Below are positions 1 through 9,275 of a stretch of 64,000 nt of DNA, in pieces (position 1 is the stretch's first letter; every line of letters starts with the position of its first letter). The translations under genes and the position numbers were made by a program. Source of the stretch: Chloroflexota bacterium (lineage in GTDB: Bacteria > Chloroflexota > Anaerolineae > Anaerolineales > Villigracilaceae); NCBI GenBank assembly GCA_021414245.1, contig JAIOOU010000004.1:310001-374000 (forward strand), read 5' to 3'. The notes beneath the pieces were generated by a model, which saw only the letters and a program-made list of their open reading frames with translations, had not been told where the DNA came from and ran no database searches.

Positions 1-1
1 C

Positions 2-1096
2 CTGCGGGGCGGTCCGCGAAACGTGCATGCGCTTGGGTCGAAGAATTCCCCGGTGGAGGCCGATCTGGTCAAGCCGGAAAATCCGCCGGATGTATATTTC
101 TTCCTGCTTGATTCCTACGGCCGGGCGGACCTGCTTCAGCAGGCCTATGGCTTCGATGACAGCGGGTTCGTCAATGAGCTGGAGCAGCGCGGCTTTTTTG
201 TGGCCAAGTGCAGCCAGAGCAATTATGTCAGGACGGAGCTTTCACTGGGTTCCTCGCTTAACATGGAATACCTGCAGGACCTCAATGATGCTTTTAAGCC
301 GGACACCACCGCACGACGCGTGTTGTGGGATTCCCTCAAGTACAATGCCGTGCGGTATAACTTTGAAAGCATGGGCTATGAAACAGTGACCTTTGCGACC
401 GGCTTTGACTGGCTGGATGTGAATGATTCCGATCATTTCATCAGCCCGCCCCCGGCCTCCTCCGGGATGACCGAGTTCGAAGGCTTATTCCTGCGCACCA
501 CTCTCGCGCGCTACGCACAGGACCTTGGCCTGGTGGATCCGGATTACCTCCTGGGTGTTGGGTTCCGGGACCGTTTCAACAACATTTTCGATAACATGGA
601 GAATGTGGCAAAGATTCAGGCGCCCACCTTTTCATACATTCATGTCATTTCGCCTCATCCGCCCTTTGTCTTCGATCCTGAAGGCAACCCCACCTATCCC
701 CCCGATTTTTGGAATGATCAGCGCCAGTACCCGGCCGACCTGTATCAAAAAGGCTACGTCAACCAGGTGCAGCACCTGAACACGAAGATGCTGCAGGCCA
801 TTGACACCATTGTGGCGAATTCGGACACGCCGCCGATCATCATCATTCAAGGCGACCACGGTCCGTGGCTGCAACCGAAGAACAAACGCTTCTGGAATCT
901 CACGGCGATTTATTTCCCGGACCATAGGGACCGGTTGTATGCGTCCATCACGCCGGTCAACATCTTCCGCCTGGTGTTCAACACCTACTTCGGCGGGAAA
1001 TATGATATTCTCAAGGATGTCAGTTATTTTTCCCCGGTGCCCAATCTTTACGATTTCAGCGAAGTCCCGCATCCCTGTGACTATCCAAACAACTAA
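2..1096 (+). CDS. Sulfatase-fold membrane transferase/hydrolase, 5' end off window
   Basis: The frame is open to the left edge, so the gene begins upstream; a GTG at 23 is only an internal candidate. Counting from that GTG, the core of the alkaline-phosphatase/sulfatase fold is visible: a metal-binding Asp in FFLLDSYGR (about residue 30), a probable Thr nucleophile in NYVRTELSLGSSLN (Thr71), the ISPHPPF segment and a GDHGPW metal site near the C-terminus. There is no Cys-x-Pro-x-Arg, so it is not a formylglycine sulfatase; the Thr pattern fits phosphoglycerol or phosphoethanolamine transferase-like enzymes, which usually carry N-terminal membrane helices (here off window). It is first in a chain of overlapping genes (TAATG with the next), which suggests a role in modifying a surface glycan. 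The substrate is unknown. Confidence 0.75.
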   Translation: MRGGPRNVHALGSKNSPVEADLVKPENPPDVYFFLLDSYGRADLLQQAYGFDDSGFVNELEQRGFFVAKCSQSNYVRTELSLGSSLNMEYLQDLNDAFKPDTTARRVLWDSLKYNAVRYNFESMGYETVTFATGFDWLDVNDSDHFISPPPASSGMTEFEGLFLRTTLARYAQDLGLVDPDYLLGVGFRDRFNNIFDNMENVAKIQAPTFSYIHVISPHPPFVFDPEGNPTYPPDFWNDQRQYPADLYQKGYVNQVQHLNTKMLQAIDTIVANSDTPPIIIIQGDHGPWLQPKNKRFWNLTAIYFPDHRDRLYASITPVNIFRLVFNTYFGGKYDILKDVSYFSPVPNLYDFSEVPHPCDYPNN

Positions 1097-2064
1097 TGAA
1101 ATACACCGTCCTGCTCACCGCCCCCTATATGCTTCCCTTCCTGGACCGGTTTCGGCCCGTTCTTGAGAAATATGGATTGGAACTGATCGTGCCCGAAGTA
1201 CATGAGCGCATGGAAGAAACCGACCTGTTAAAATACGCCGGCCGGTTTGATGGCGCCATCTGTGGAGACGACCGGTATACCGCCCGGGTCCTCGAAGCCT
1301 GTACCCCGCGTTTGAAGGTCATCTCCAAATGGGGGACGGGGGTCGATTCCATCGACGCCGAAGCCTGCTCCCGGTTAAATGTCAGACTCTGCCGGACGCC
1401 GAATGCCTTCACCACCCCTGTCGCGGACACAGTCCTCGGCTATGTGCTGGCTTTCGCACGTAGAGGTCCGTGGATGGACGCCGCCATGAAACGCGGCGAG
1501 TGGCGGAAGATCCCAGGCAAGTCCTTAAGTGAGTGCACACTGGGTGTGATCGGCATTGGCAACATCGGCAAGGCCGTCACCCGCCGCGCGAAGGCTTTTG
1601 GCATGCGCGTGCTCGGCACGGACATCATCGAGATCGATCACGTCTTCCTTTCCGAATCCGGCATCGAAATGACCAGCCTTGAAAAACTCTTGTCGAATTC
1701 CGATTTTGTCACCGTGAACTGTGACCTGAATCCCACCTCCCGTCATTTGATGAACTCGAACACCTTTTCCCTCATGAAGCCCGGCGCGGTCCTGATCAAT
1801 ACTGCGCGCGGTCCCATCGTGGATGAAAATGCGCTTGTGGCCGCGCTGAGATCCGGTCAGGTGGGAGGCGCGGCCTTGGATGTTTTCGAGCACGAGCCAT
1901 TGCCGTTGGAGAGTCCATTAATGAAAATGGACAATGTCATGCTTGCGCCGCACAATTCCAATTCCAGTCCCACCGCCTGGGAGAGGATCCATTGGAATAC
2001 CATCAGGAATTTGGTCGAAGGCCTGGGGCTGGAATACAAGGAAGGATCAGAAAAGAATGGCTGA
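1096..2064 (+). CDS. D-isomer-specific 2-hydroxyacid dehydrogenase (SerA-like)
   Basis: A 322-residue NAD-dependent dehydrogenase of the D-2-hydroxyacid family. The Rossmann fingerprint GIGNIG lies at residues 153-158, and the catalytic triad is readable as Arg238 (NTARGP), Glu267 (FEHEP) and His286 (LAPHN). There is no C-terminal ACT domain and the length is short, so this is not a full 3-phosphoglycerate dehydrogenase; the substrate is likely another 2-hydroxy or 2-oxo acid. The ATG overlaps the previous stop by one base (TAATG) and the 3' end overlaps the following SDR gene by 8 nt, so it is co-translated with glycan-locus genes. A role in making an acidic sugar or a non-sugar substituent is inference. 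Confidence 0.85.
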   Translation: MKYTVLLTAPYMLPFLDRFRPVLEKYGLELIVPEVHERMEETDLLKYAGRFDGAICGDDRYTARVLEACTPRLKVISKWGTGVDSIDAEACSRLNVRLCRTPNAFTTPVADTVLGYVLAFARRGPWMDAAMKRGEWRKIPGKSLSECTLGVIGIGNIGKAVTRRAKAFGMRVLGTDIIEIDHVFLSESGIEMTSLEKLLSNSDFVTVNCDLNPTSRHLMNSNTFSLMKPGAVLINTARGPIVDENALVAALRSGQVGGAALDVFEHEPLPLESPLMKMDNVMLAPHNSNSSPTAWERIHWNTIRNLVEGLGLEYKEGSEKNG

Positions 2065-2818
2065 ACCCAAAACAGTTTTAATTACAGGGGCGGGCGGCGG
2101 GATTGGACGCGCCTGTGTGCATCATTTTTCGAAAAAAGGCTGGCGTGTGATCGGAGTGGACCGGTCGGATTTCGGGAATGATTTCCCGAAGAATGGACAT
2201 TTTGTCAAAGCCGATATTTCACACCCCGATTCCGCCGAACAGATTTTTAAACAGGCCCGGGACTTTACCTCCACTTTGGACGCCCTTGTCAACAATGCCG
2301 CGGTACAGGTCGCAAAACCTTTGATCGAAACCACGGTCGAGGAATGGGACGCCGTAATGGCCTCCAATTTGCGATCCGTGTTCTTGTTCGTCAAACTTGC
2401 GCATCCGTTGATGAAAGCCGCCGGAAACGGCGCCATCGTGAATGTTTCCTCCGTGCATGCCATTCAGACCTCCGCCAATATCGCCGCCTACGCCGCCTCA
2501 AAGGGCGGCCTGCTGGCCCTGACCCGCGCCATGGCGATTGAATTTGCACCCGATAATATCCGTGCCAATGCCGTTCTGCCGGGTGCGGTGGATACTCCCA
2601 TGCTGCGGGCCGGCCTCGGCCGCGGACATGTTGGCGGCGGGAATGTGCAGGATCGCCTGGATAATCTGGCGCGCAAAACGGTCAACGGGCGCGTGGGGAC
2701 TCCGGAGGAGATCGCGAGTGCCATTTATTTCCTGGCGGATCATGAGCAATCCTCCTTCATGACGGGCCAGGCACTTGTGATCGACGGCGGTGCGACCGCA
2801 AGATTGAGCACTGAATAA
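2057..2818 (+). CDS. SDR-family oxidoreductase
   Basis: A classical short-chain dehydrogenase/reductase of 253 residues. It shows the cofactor motif TGAGGGIG (10-17), NNAA (79-82), a catalytic Ser near 131-132, and YAASK with Tyr145 and Lys149. The C-terminal MTGQALVIDGG is typical of FabG-like SDRs. The start at 2057 is chosen because translation from there begins directly before the Rossmann strand and is preceded by GGAAGGA; longer upstream frames add unrelated residues. It overlaps the dehydrogenase upstream by 8 nt and the next gene by 1 nt (TAATG). With its neighbour it probably catalyses successive oxidoreductions on a glycan precursor; the substrate cannot be told from sequence. Confidence 0.88.
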   Translation: MAEPKTVLITGAGGGIGRACVHHFSKKGWRVIGVDRSDFGNDFPKNGHFVKADISHPDSAEQIFKQARDFTSTLDALVNNAAVQVAKPLIETTVEEWDAVMASNLRSVFLFVKLAHPLMKAAGNGAIVNVSSVHAIQTSANIAAYAASKGGLLALTRAMAIEFAPDNIRANAVLPGAVDTPMLRAGLGRGHVGGGNVQDRLDNLARKTVNGRVGTPEEIASAIYFLADHEQSSFMTGQALVIDGGATARLSTE

Positions 2819-3219
2819 TGGCGGCGAGATCGAAGAAGTCCGGCACGCCGGCCAAAAGGGACAGAGCCAATGAGGAGCAGCGTAGGAAATTGGCGCGGAC
2901 CCTGTTCTTTTTTAATGCCGTCATCTGGCTGGCCGATGTGGTGTATGTGTACTTCGACATGGCGGTTGTGAACAATAACCAAAGTGCGGCAGACATCGCC
3001 TCCATTTTTGTCCTGTTCAGCGCGGTCGTTTTTTTTGCGGCCGGAATGCTGCTTGGCAGGCCGGGGAAAATATCCTATTATTTCGCCCTGCTGGCCGCGA
3101 CACTCAACCTGATCTTTTGCCTGATGAATTTCTCCAACTTTTTCTTTTTGATCACCCTGCTTGTGGACGCGGTCATTCTCTGGCTGCTTTACCAGCTTCG
3201 TCGAAGCATCCTTGTGTGA
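2818..3219 (+). CDS. Small integral membrane protein, function unknown
   Basis: A 133-residue protein with a basic, charged N-terminus (about 28 residues rich in Lys/Arg) followed by four hydrophobic stretches at about 29-52, 62-82, 86-106 and 108-125, and a basic tail (LRRS). I do not recognise the family. It lies between an SDR and a DUF115 gene with a 1-nt overlap upstream and a 2-nt gap downstream, so it is almost certainly a translated member of the glycan operon. A subunit or accessory role in the membrane is possible, but nothing in the sequence shows it. Confidence 0.7.
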   Translation: MAARSKKSGTPAKRDRANEEQRRKLARTLFFFNAVIWLADVVYVYFDMAVVNNNQSAADIASIFVLFSAVVFFAAGMLLGRPGKISYYFALLAATLNLIFCLMNFSNFFFLITLLVDAVILWLLYQLRRSILV

Positions 3220-3221
3220 AA

Positions 3222-4037
3222 ATGAAACAATTCCTTAAGTCCGCACTGCCAGCCCCGATCCTTCAAACGGCGCGGAACACCTACGACGCCTTTCGCCGCC
3301 TTCCCCAGCTTCCTGCCGCCTACTTGCATCCCTGGCGCAGGGAGAGCATCCGCCGCCTGGCGGAGTTGAAGAATATTCATAAAGGCCGGCGCGCTTTTAT
3401 CATCGGGAACGGTCCCAGTCTCAGGCAGACGGATCTCGCCAAGTTAAAGAACGAGATCACCTTTGGGATGAACCGCATCTATTTGTTGTTCCCCGAGCTT
3501 GGTTTTCAGACCACTTACTTTTGCGCCACCAATGACCTGGTCATTGAGCAGTTTCATCAGGATATTCTTGGCCTGCCCATGCCGAAGTTCCTGGCCTGGC
3601 GTTCGCACCGTCATTTTGACCCGATCCTGCCGCTCTCAACCATTCCCACCTTTGTGTACACCTCCTACACCGGTCCCGGCTTTTCGCACGACGTGCGCGG
3701 GCGGGTCTGGGAGGGCGCAACGGTCACGAATCTTGCGCTCCAACTCGCCTTTCACATGGGCATTCAGCAGGTGATCCTGATCGGCGTGGACCACAACTTC
3801 ACGTCCAAAGGGGATGCGAACAAGACCGTGGTCTCGGAAGGCGACGACCCCAATCACGTTCACCCGAATTATTTCGGCAAGGGAGTCAAATGGCAGCTGC
3901 CCGACCTCGACACGTCCGAGATCGGCTATGCTTTCGCGCGCGAGCATTTTCAAAAGGCCGGGCGCGAAGTCATTGATGCGACGGTCGGGGGCAAGCTGAT
4001 GGTCTTTCCCAAAGTGGACTACAATTCCCTCTTCTGA
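3222..4037 (+). CDS. DUF115 / MptE-like protein
   Basis: A 271-residue protein with the DUF115 hallmark GNGPSL at residues 62-67, preceded by a hydrophobic strand (RRAFIIGNG), then FGMNRIYLLF and a later ILIGVDHNF strand. The family is annotated after archaeal 6-hydroxymethylpterin diphosphokinase (MptE), but many bacterial members lie in surface-polysaccharide and flagellin-glycosylation loci and are thought to act on sugars. The start at 3222 is chosen over an upstream in-frame ATG at 3117 because that one lies deep in the preceding membrane-protein gene. It overlaps the next gene by one base (TGATG). The context makes a glycan-related role more likely than a pterin role; this is inference. 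Confidence 0.8.
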   Translation: MKQFLKSALPAPILQTARNTYDAFRRLPQLPAAYLHPWRRESIRRLAELKNIHKGRRAFIIGNGPSLRQTDLAKLKNEITFGMNRIYLLFPELGFQTTYFCATNDLVIEQFHQDILGLPMPKFLAWRSHRHFDPILPLSTIPTFVYTSYTGPGFSHDVRGRVWEGATVTNLALQLAFHMGIQQVILIGVDHNFTSKGDANKTVVSEGDDPNHVHPNYFGKGVKWQLPDLDTSEIGYAFAREHFQKAGREVIDATVGGKLMVFPKVDYNSLF

Positions 4038-5518
4038 TGAAAAGCCCGCCTCTTTCGCAAACCCGCATCTGGTTCGCCAGCCTGGTCTTTTTGCTTGCCC
4101 TGGGCGGACTCCTGCGCCTGCTTGACATCACCGATCCGCCCCTGGATTTCCAACCTTCGCGCCAACTGCGCAATTCACTCGTTGCGCGCAATATTTATTA
4201 TTCCCTCCTGCCAAGTGCAACCGACGAACAAAGAGCATTGACCGAATCCTTTGCGAAGTCGGTCGGGCAGTACGAGCCGCCCGTCATAGAGACTGTTGTG
4301 GCCTTGAGTTATTTTGTCGCCGGTGGTGAGACTATTGCTGTGGCCCGGATCTGGCAGGTATTCTTCTTGCTGGCCGCCGGGATTGCCTTGTTTGACCTGA
4401 TGCGCCGGGCCACCTCGCCCTGGGCGGCTCTGTTCGCGCTGGCCTATTATCTGGTCCTGCCGTTTTCCGTGCAATCCAGCCGTTCGTTCCAGCCGGATCC
4501 CTTGATGACATCGGCCTTTGTGGGGGGCATCTACTTTTTATATCGCTGGTCCGAAGATCAAAAATGGAAGTGGGCACTTTGGGCGGGGGGCCTGCTTGGC
4601 TTTGCAACCTTCGTCAAGATCGTGATCGCCTTTTTTGTTGGTGGGGCGGCCATCGCGTTGGTGTTGTTCACGCTGAGGAAGGATTTCTGGAAATCGAAAC
4701 AGGTCTGGACCATGGCGGGCATGATGATTCTGCCGGCTCTATTCTATTATGTGCTGCTCAATCACGGCCGTTCCACTGAATACTTTTTCGCGTGGACCGT
4801 GACTCTGCTCAAGCTCATTACCAGCACTGACTTTTACACCAAATGGCTGGCCTTTATCGGGGGGCTGTTCGGGATGACCGTTATCTTCGTGAGCCTGGCT
4901 GGTGCGTTGATCGCGCCTGCGCGCCTGCGTTGGTTGTTGATCAGCTTGTGGGTTGGCTATCTTTTGTACGGCCTGACCCTTCCGTTTCAAATGTACACAC
5001 ACAGCTATTATCATATTCAACTGATCCCCATTGTGACCCTCGGGCTGGCCGTCGTGGCTAAACCGTTGATCGAAAGCGTGGCAAACCTGGGCGCGGGAAG
5101 AAGCGTTCCCTTCGTCCTGCTGATCGTGGCCGTTTTCGGGTTCCAGGCTTGGGTATCCCGTTCCGTTTTAATGGCCGAGAGTTTTCGTCACGAACCCGCC
5201 TTTTGGGAAAATATCGGCCGGCAAATTCCTGCCGAAGGCAGGACCATCGCTCTGACCCAGGACTATGGTTTTCGGGTGATGTTGTGGGGCTGGCGGGATG
5301 TGGATTTGTGGCCTCTGGTCACGGATCTGGCCGAGATCAAGAACGGCGGCAGTGATGCCTCTCAAAACTTCGCCGAACTGACCGCCGGCCGGGATTATTT
5401 TCTGGTGACTGCCTTTGGTCAGCTGGATAAACAACCCGGCTTGAAAACGATCCTGGATGGTTATCCCGTCCTTTCCGAGGGCGACGGATATGTACTGTAT
5501 GATTTGAGAGCCAAATAA
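4037..5518 (+). CDS. GT39-like polytopic glycosyltransferase (PMT/ArnT type)
   Basis: 493 residues with about ten hydrophobic helices. The first helix (11-29) is followed by an acidic extracellular loop with [14 protein letters not shown] (30-43), matching the first-loop acidic motif of the dolichyl/undecaprenyl-phosphate-sugar-dependent GT-C fold. A soluble-looking C-terminal domain follows the last helix (about residue 375 on). GT-C enzymes transfer a sugar from a lipid-phosphate donor on the outer face of the membrane. It is translationally coupled to the DUF115 gene (TGATG). The acceptor, whether protein, lipid or growing polysaccharide, is unknown. Confidence 0.78.
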   Translation: MKSPPLSQTRIWFASLVFLLALGGLLRLLDITDPPLDFQPSRQLRNSLVARNIYYSLLPSATDEQRALTESFAKSVGQYEPPVIETVVALSYFVAGGETIAVARIWQVFFLLAAGIALFDLMRRATSPWAALFALAYYLVLPFSVQSSRSFQPDPLMTSAFVGGIYFLYRWSEDQKWKWALWAGGLLGFATFVKIVIAFFVGGAAIALVLFTLRKDFWKSKQVWTMAGMMILPALFYYVLLNHGRSTEYFFAWTVTLLKLITSTDFYTKWLAFIGGLFGMTVIFVSLAGALIAPARLRWLLISLWVGYLLYGLTLPFQMYTHSYYHIQLIPIVTLGLAVVAKPLIESVANLGAGRSVPFVLLIVAVFGFQAWVSRSVLMAESFRHEPAFWENIGRQIPAEGRTIALTQDYGFRVMLWGWRDVDLWPLVTDLAEIKNGGSDASQNFAELTAGRDYFLVTAFGQLDKQPGLKTILDGYPVLSEGDGYVLYDLRAK

Positions 5519-5535
5519 GACGCGGGCGGGTATAC

Positions 5536-6474
5536 ATGACTCTCGTCTCCATCATCACCCCCTCCTACAACCAATCTGCGTATCTTGAACAGACTATTCA
5601 ATCGGTCCTGGCCCAGGATCACGCACGCATCGAATACCTGCTCGTGGATGGCGCGTCCACGGATGGCAGCCTGGAGATCATCAAAAAGTATCAGGACAGG
5701 CTGGCCTGGTGGGTCTCTGAAAAAGACAATGGACAGGCTGAGGCCATCAACAAGGGCTTTGCGCGCGCCACGGGTGAGATCGTAGCCTGGTTGAACTCGG
5801 ATGATTATTATCTGCCTGGCACGGTCAGCGCGGCGGTGCGGACCTTTGAGGAGAATCCGGATGCCGTGCTGGTCTATGGAAACATGCTGGCCGTGGATGA
5901 ACACGGCCGGACCTTCAACACCTTGAATTACAAACCATTGTCCCTGCAAGACCTGTTGTGCTTCCAGATCATCGGCCAGCCCGCGGTCTTTATGCGCCGC
6001 TCCGCCCTGCAAAATTCCGGCGGGCTGGACCCCGCCTTTCATTTTCTGTTGGATCATTTTCTTTGGATCAGGCTTGCCTGGCAGGGTCCCATCCTGCACG
6101 TGGACCAGACCTGGGCCGCCGCGCGGTATCATGCCGAGGCCAAGAACCGCGCCAAAGCCGCCGAATTCGGGCGCGAAGCCTTCCGCATTTTGGAAGCGGC
6201 CGCACAGGATGAAACTCTCGCGCCGATCCTCGCCAAAGTTGACCGCCGCGCCCGCGCCGCCGCGCACCGCGTGGACGCGCGTTACCTGCTGGATGGCGGC
6301 CAGCCTGCCGGGGCCCTTTCCGCCTGGACGCGGGCACTGCTCCTGCATCCGCCCACGGGGCTGGCCAGGCTGAATATTTTAGGCTCGGCCCTCCTGAAGT
6401 TGCTGGGCTTGGGAAAGATCAGGGAAAAAATATTAAAGCGCCGAGAGGCAAATCACCAAGAAAATCAAAAGTGA
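5536..6474 (+). CDS. Family 2 glycosyltransferase
   Basis: A GT-A fold glycosyltransferase of 312 residues. It begins with [10 protein letters not shown], has the nucleotide-sugar Asp in VDGASTDGS (38-45) and the metal-binding LNSDD at 86-90. The catalytic domain ends near residue 220; the rest is an Arg/Ala-rich helical tail. The first 95 residues closely match the GT2 gene at 11880 (shared RIEY, LAWWVSE, AINKGF and AWLNSDD blocks), so the two are recent paralogues, but the C-termini differ. The stop codon lies inside the left arm of a strong terminator hairpin, so this gene ends the first glycan transcript. Confidence 0.88.
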   Translation: MTLVSIITPSYNQSAYLEQTIQSVLAQDHARIEYLLVDGASTDGSLEIIKKYQDRLAWWVSEKDNGQAEAINKGFARATGEIVAWLNSDDYYLPGTVSAAVRTFEENPDAVLVYGNMLAVDEHGRTFNTLNYKPLSLQDLLCFQIIGQPAVFMRRSALQNSGGLDPAFHFLLDHFLWIRLAWQGPILHVDQTWAAARYHAEAKNRAKAAEFGREAFRILEAAAQDETLAPILAKVDRRARAAAHRVDARYLLDGGQPAGALSAWTRALLLHPPTGLARLNILGSALLKLLGLGKIREKILKRREANHQENQK

Positions 6475-6504
6475 CAGTAATCATGGACTGTCACTTTTGA
6501 TTTT
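6461..6504 (+). terminator. Rho-independent terminator after the first glycan operon
   Basis: A perfect 18-bp inverted repeat pairs 6461-6478 with 6487-6504 around an 8-nt loop. The right arm ends in TTTTGATTTT, giving a U-rich tail. The GT2 stop codon (6472-6474) sits inside the left arm. Confidence 0.85.
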
Positions 6505-6833
6505 ATAACTTTTGTTTCCAATAAAACCTCCGTTTATTCCAAATATGACCCTCTTTTGCAGCAGGAAAGCCTTTCGATTTTACGTTACAATACTCTCCGC
6601 ACTGGTAGTGGATGTCTCTTTTAGACTCTGAGCGTTTTGGATGAGTTCCCCCGCTAGTGTTTGGGAATTCTGATGGCGGCCTCAATCCTAGCTGAAGATG
6701 TGATAGTATTTTAATCTGGAATCTCGCAACATTGTAACGCCTCTGTTTTTCTACGCTCCGACAATGGCACCAGTTCACTGCTTAATCCGTGCCGACTTTG
6801 CTGGCAGATATGAAATTAAAAGGATGTAATTAT
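6505..6833. other. AT-rich intergenic stretch at the left edge of the insert
   Basis: 329 bases between the terminator and the lipoprotein sulfatase. Base composition shifts here to visibly AT-richer sequence. I see no convincing gene, tRNA or strong hairpin. An AAAAGGA Shine-Dalgarno for the following gene lies at 6818-6824. This may be the left junction of the inserted segment. Confidence 0.5.
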
Positions 6834-8396
6834 ATGTTCAATAGATTATTTCGGTTTGATCTAGCTGTGGTCTTTATGCTTTTATGTCTATTGTTTTCAA
6901 GTTGTAGAACGCCAGAACATGAATTAGGTGTTGTTCTGCCGAAGGAAAATCGCCCCAATATTTTATTTATCATTGTTGATGATTTGGACTCAAAATTAAA
7001 CTCGATTGATTACATGAAAAACCTGCAGGATTTGATGATTGCTCGTGGGACCTCTCTAGATGATTTCCTGATTTCAAACCCGCTTTGTTGCCCTTCACGA
7101 ACAACTGTTTTGCGAGGACAATACACTCATAATCACCAAGTCTATAATAACACAGCGCCGGATGGTAGTTTCTCAAAATTTAAAGAAGTAGGTGATGGTG
7201 ATTCAGCACTGGGAGTGTGGTTGCAAGTGGCCGGTTATCGCACGGCATTGATGGGAAAATTTCTCAATGGTTTTCCTTTTCCAAATGACAGATTGTACAT
7301 TCCTCCGGGATGGTCTGAGTGGGTAAGCCCAGCCAAAAAAAATGCGTATGATGGATATGATTATGTCTTAAATGAAAATGGCTCTTTGGTGGTTTATCCT
7401 CCGGATGAGGTGAATTATTTTACAGATGTATTAAGTCGGAAAGCAAAGGATTTTATCCAGCGCGCAGCAGTTGATAAGGTTCCGTTTTTTCTCTATCTGG
7501 CTCCATTTGCACCGCATGCTCCAGCAACACCGGCCCAAAGACATTTGAGTTTGTTTCCATCAGTAACGATACCTGTGACACCCTCATTTAATGAGGCCGA
7601 CGTATCGGACAAGTCAGATAATATGAGTCGTAATCCATTGTTATCCAATGAAGAAATCATAAAAATTAATAAGGTATATCGCCAGCGGATCCTTTCGATG
7701 CAAGCTGTTGATGAAATGCTTGCCGAATTAATTAAAACCCTTAAGGAAAATGGCCAGCTTGAAAACACTTATATTGTTTTCACATCTGATAATGGATATC
7801 ATTTAGGACAGCATAGGTTGCTTGAAGGCAAGGGCACTCTTTACGAGGAGGATATCGTCGTGCCATTTATCGTTCGTGGGCCCGGCATTCCTGAAGGGCG
7901 TTTGATTTCGGGCTTGCTCGCAGGGAATGTGGATATTGCCGCGACGATAACTGACTGGGCAGGCATCATTCCCCCTGCATTTGTGGACGGGAGATCTTTG
8001 GCTGGTGTTCTGGCAGGTGAACCTGTTAACCCGATCGATTGGCGACAGGGTTATCTTTTGGAGGTTTATCCAGGTAATAGTCCTGTAGATGCGAGAATTA
8101 ATCCTGCCGTCACGTCTGCTAATATTCTTCAGACCATATTAATGTTTCCTTTTCTTCCGCAAAGATTCCTTGATCCCATAAATATTGGGATTCGAACAAA
8201 TCAATATCTGTATATGGAACACGCAAATGGATTTGTTGAGTTGTATGACTTAAAAAATGATCCTTTTGAATTGGAGAATATAGCCAATCAAGCTGATCCA
8301 GGACTTCTTGAAAAGCTTTCCACCTGGGTAAGAGACCTTTCTAATTGCAAGGCGGACTCGTGCCGGAAATTCGATTCCAGGCAATTGTCGCAATAA
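6834..8396 (+). CDS. Lipoprotein sulfatase (formylglycine type)
   Basis: 520 residues. A signal peptide ends in LLFSSC, so Cys24 is the likely lipidation site. The mature part starts with RPNILFIIVDDLD (metal ligands Asp49/Asp50) and carries the FGly motif Cys85-Cys-Pro-Ser-Arg89 in PLCCPSRTTVLRGQYTHNH, a pattern typical of N-acetylglucosamine-6-sulfatase-like enzymes. SDNGYHLGQH and the C-terminal LYDLKNDPFELENIAN are also sulfatase landmarks. The start at 6834 has AAAAGGA nine bases upstream; an upstream GTG at 6789 would add residues before the signal peptide. Activity would need a formylglycine-generating enzyme, not seen in this window. Codons are AT-rich, unlike both flanks, suggesting transfer. 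It may trim sulfate from the local glycan or from environmental polysaccharides. Confidence 0.9.
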   Translation: MFNRLFRFDLAVVFMLLCLLFSSCRTPEHELGVVLPKENRPNILFIIVDDLDSKLNSIDYMKNLQDLMIARGTSLDDFLISNPLCCPSRTTVLRGQYTHNHQVYNNTAPDGSFSKFKEVGDGDSALGVWLQVAGYRTALMGKFLNGFPFPNDRLYIPPGWSEWVSPAKKNAYDGYDYVLNENGSLVVYPPDEVNYFTDVLSRKAKDFIQRAAVDKVPFFLYLAPFAPHAPATPAQRHLSLFPSVTIPVTPSFNEADVSDKSDNMSRNPLLSNEEIIKINKVYRQRILSMQAVDEMLAELIKTLKENGQLENTYIVFTSDNGYHLGQHRLLEGKGTLYEEDIVVPFIVRGPGIPEGRLISGLLAGNVDIAATITDWAGIIPPAFVDGRSLAGVLAGEPVNPIDWRQGYLLEVYPGNSPVDARINPAVTSANILQTILMFPFLPQRFLDPINIGIRTNQYLYMEHANGFVELYDLKNDPFELENIANQADPGLLEKLSTWVRDLSNCKADSCRKFDSRQLSQ

Positions 8397-8535
8397 TTTA
8401 GAAAGTTACAATACTTCATATATTTTTGTTTTGTGGAAACTTCGATTTGTGTGCCATAACATGAATATAAGGAATAACAAGAGACTAATCCCCCGGAGTT
8501 TACTCACAGAGCGCATAAAAGTCTTTCTTGAAATT
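8397..8535. other. Non-coding AT-rich spacer after the sulfatase gene
   Basis: Nothing recognisable between the sulfatase stop and the MITE-like element. A short open frame from 8431 to 8679 runs straight through that element and has no ribosome-binding site, so it is not called as a gene. The whole stretch 8397-9457 reads as insertion debris. Confidence 0.5.
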
Positions 8536-8634
8536 AGAACTTATCTCAAAAATACCCTTGCAGGGCAAAAGTCCCAAATTTACAAGGGAAATCCGGCAGT
8601 TTTAGGGACTTTAACCATTTTTGAGATGACTTCT
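8536..8634. mobile_element. MITE-like element, about 99 bp, with imperfect terminal inverted repeats
   Basis: The left end (8536-8553) and the reverse complement of the right end (8617-8634) match at 16 of 18 positions, including an exact ATCTCAAAAAT core. A flanking T on the left and A on the right extend the match to 19 positions and give TTA/CTA at the borders, compatible with the 3-4 bp target duplications of IS5-type elements. A second inverted repeat, AAAGTCCC (8568-8575) with GGGACTTT (8605-8612), lies inside, so the element can fold on itself. It contains no gene. The family assignment is tentative. Confidence 0.6.
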
Positions 8635-8712
8635 AGTAAAAATCTCTTCGATCTACATCCATCTGTGGTGGTAACGTAAAGTCAAGGGAGCATCGGGCAG
8701 ATTGGTTGCTAA

Positions 8713-9099
8713 ACACTAGGGCAATTTCTCGCCCTTCTGCCAATAGATCAAGACGGAAAACGGAAAGACGTCTCTCTGGGTCAAATAGCCATTTGGGTAC
8801 TACGCAGACTCCCTAGCCTATTGCATCAAGCCATCCAATCTCTGCCAGCTGATTCGTTCATTACTCCCCAACCTGGTATTCCTTTTTTTGTGCAGAACAA
8901 AGAACCAATGCGACTGTTTGAACTATTGCAAAACCGCCAACGAGCCTCAATTTGCTGTCTCTGACCCCAAAATGGGCACATTTTGTGTGATCAGGCTCCC
9001 GGTGTACTTCAAAAGGACGGTCTGCTTTTTAGCAGTACTGTGCCTGCGAATATGGCGGACCCAAACCCATATGCAATTAGGATTATTCTGCGGCGGTAG
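8713..9099 (+). pseudogene. Degraded open frame with one in-frame TGA
   Basis: One reading frame stays open from 8713 to 9099 apart from a single TGA at 8962-8964: about 83 codons before it and 44 after. The first part reads protein-like (for example VSLGQIAIWVLRRLP and MRLFELLQNRQR) but lacks a start codon with a Shine-Dalgarno. I do not recognise the family. It lies between the MITE-like element and an IS3-family remnant, so it is probably part of a decayed mobile or acquired gene. Confidence 0.35.
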
Positions 9100-9123
9100 A
9101 CTAGGCTAACCATCAACAACTGA

Positions 9124-9275
9124 TGTCGTGACGAATGCCTACAGCTTGAATGGTTTTCATCCCTGCCGGACGCCCAGGTTGTAATCGAGGACTGGTATTT
9201 GCACTATAATACCCAGCGACCTTACCATTAGGTTACAAAACTCCAGCAGCCTTTGCTGCCCAGTACTCTACCTAA
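9124..9275 (+). pseudogene. IS3-family transposase (OrfB) C-terminal remnant
   Basis: Translation from 9124 gives RDECLQLEWFSSL, then VVIEDWYLHYNTQRPYH, the hallmark end of the DDE integrase core of IS3-group transposases, including the catalytic-region Glu in IEDW. The frame then stops at 9229-9231, and a +2 shift resumes with GYKTPAAFAAQYST to a stop at 9273-9275, the usual GYxTPAEFA tail of these proteins. The N-terminal two thirds and OrfA are missing, and the frame is broken, so it is inactive. It marks past IS activity in the AT-rich insert. Confidence 0.8.

Noticed and set aside
6503-6778. A 91-codon frame on the minus strand in the spacer before the sulfatase
   Set aside because: No ribosome-binding site, no recognisable domain, and it overlaps the terminator; it is AT-rich spacer.
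6584-8415. GTTACAATACT on both sides of the sulfatase (6584-6594, 8405-8415)
   Set aside because: An 11-bp match may be chance; no transposase or consistent border supports an insertion.
8431-8679. An 82-codon frame on the plus strand
   Set aside because: It runs straight through the MITE-like element and has no Shine-Dalgarno.
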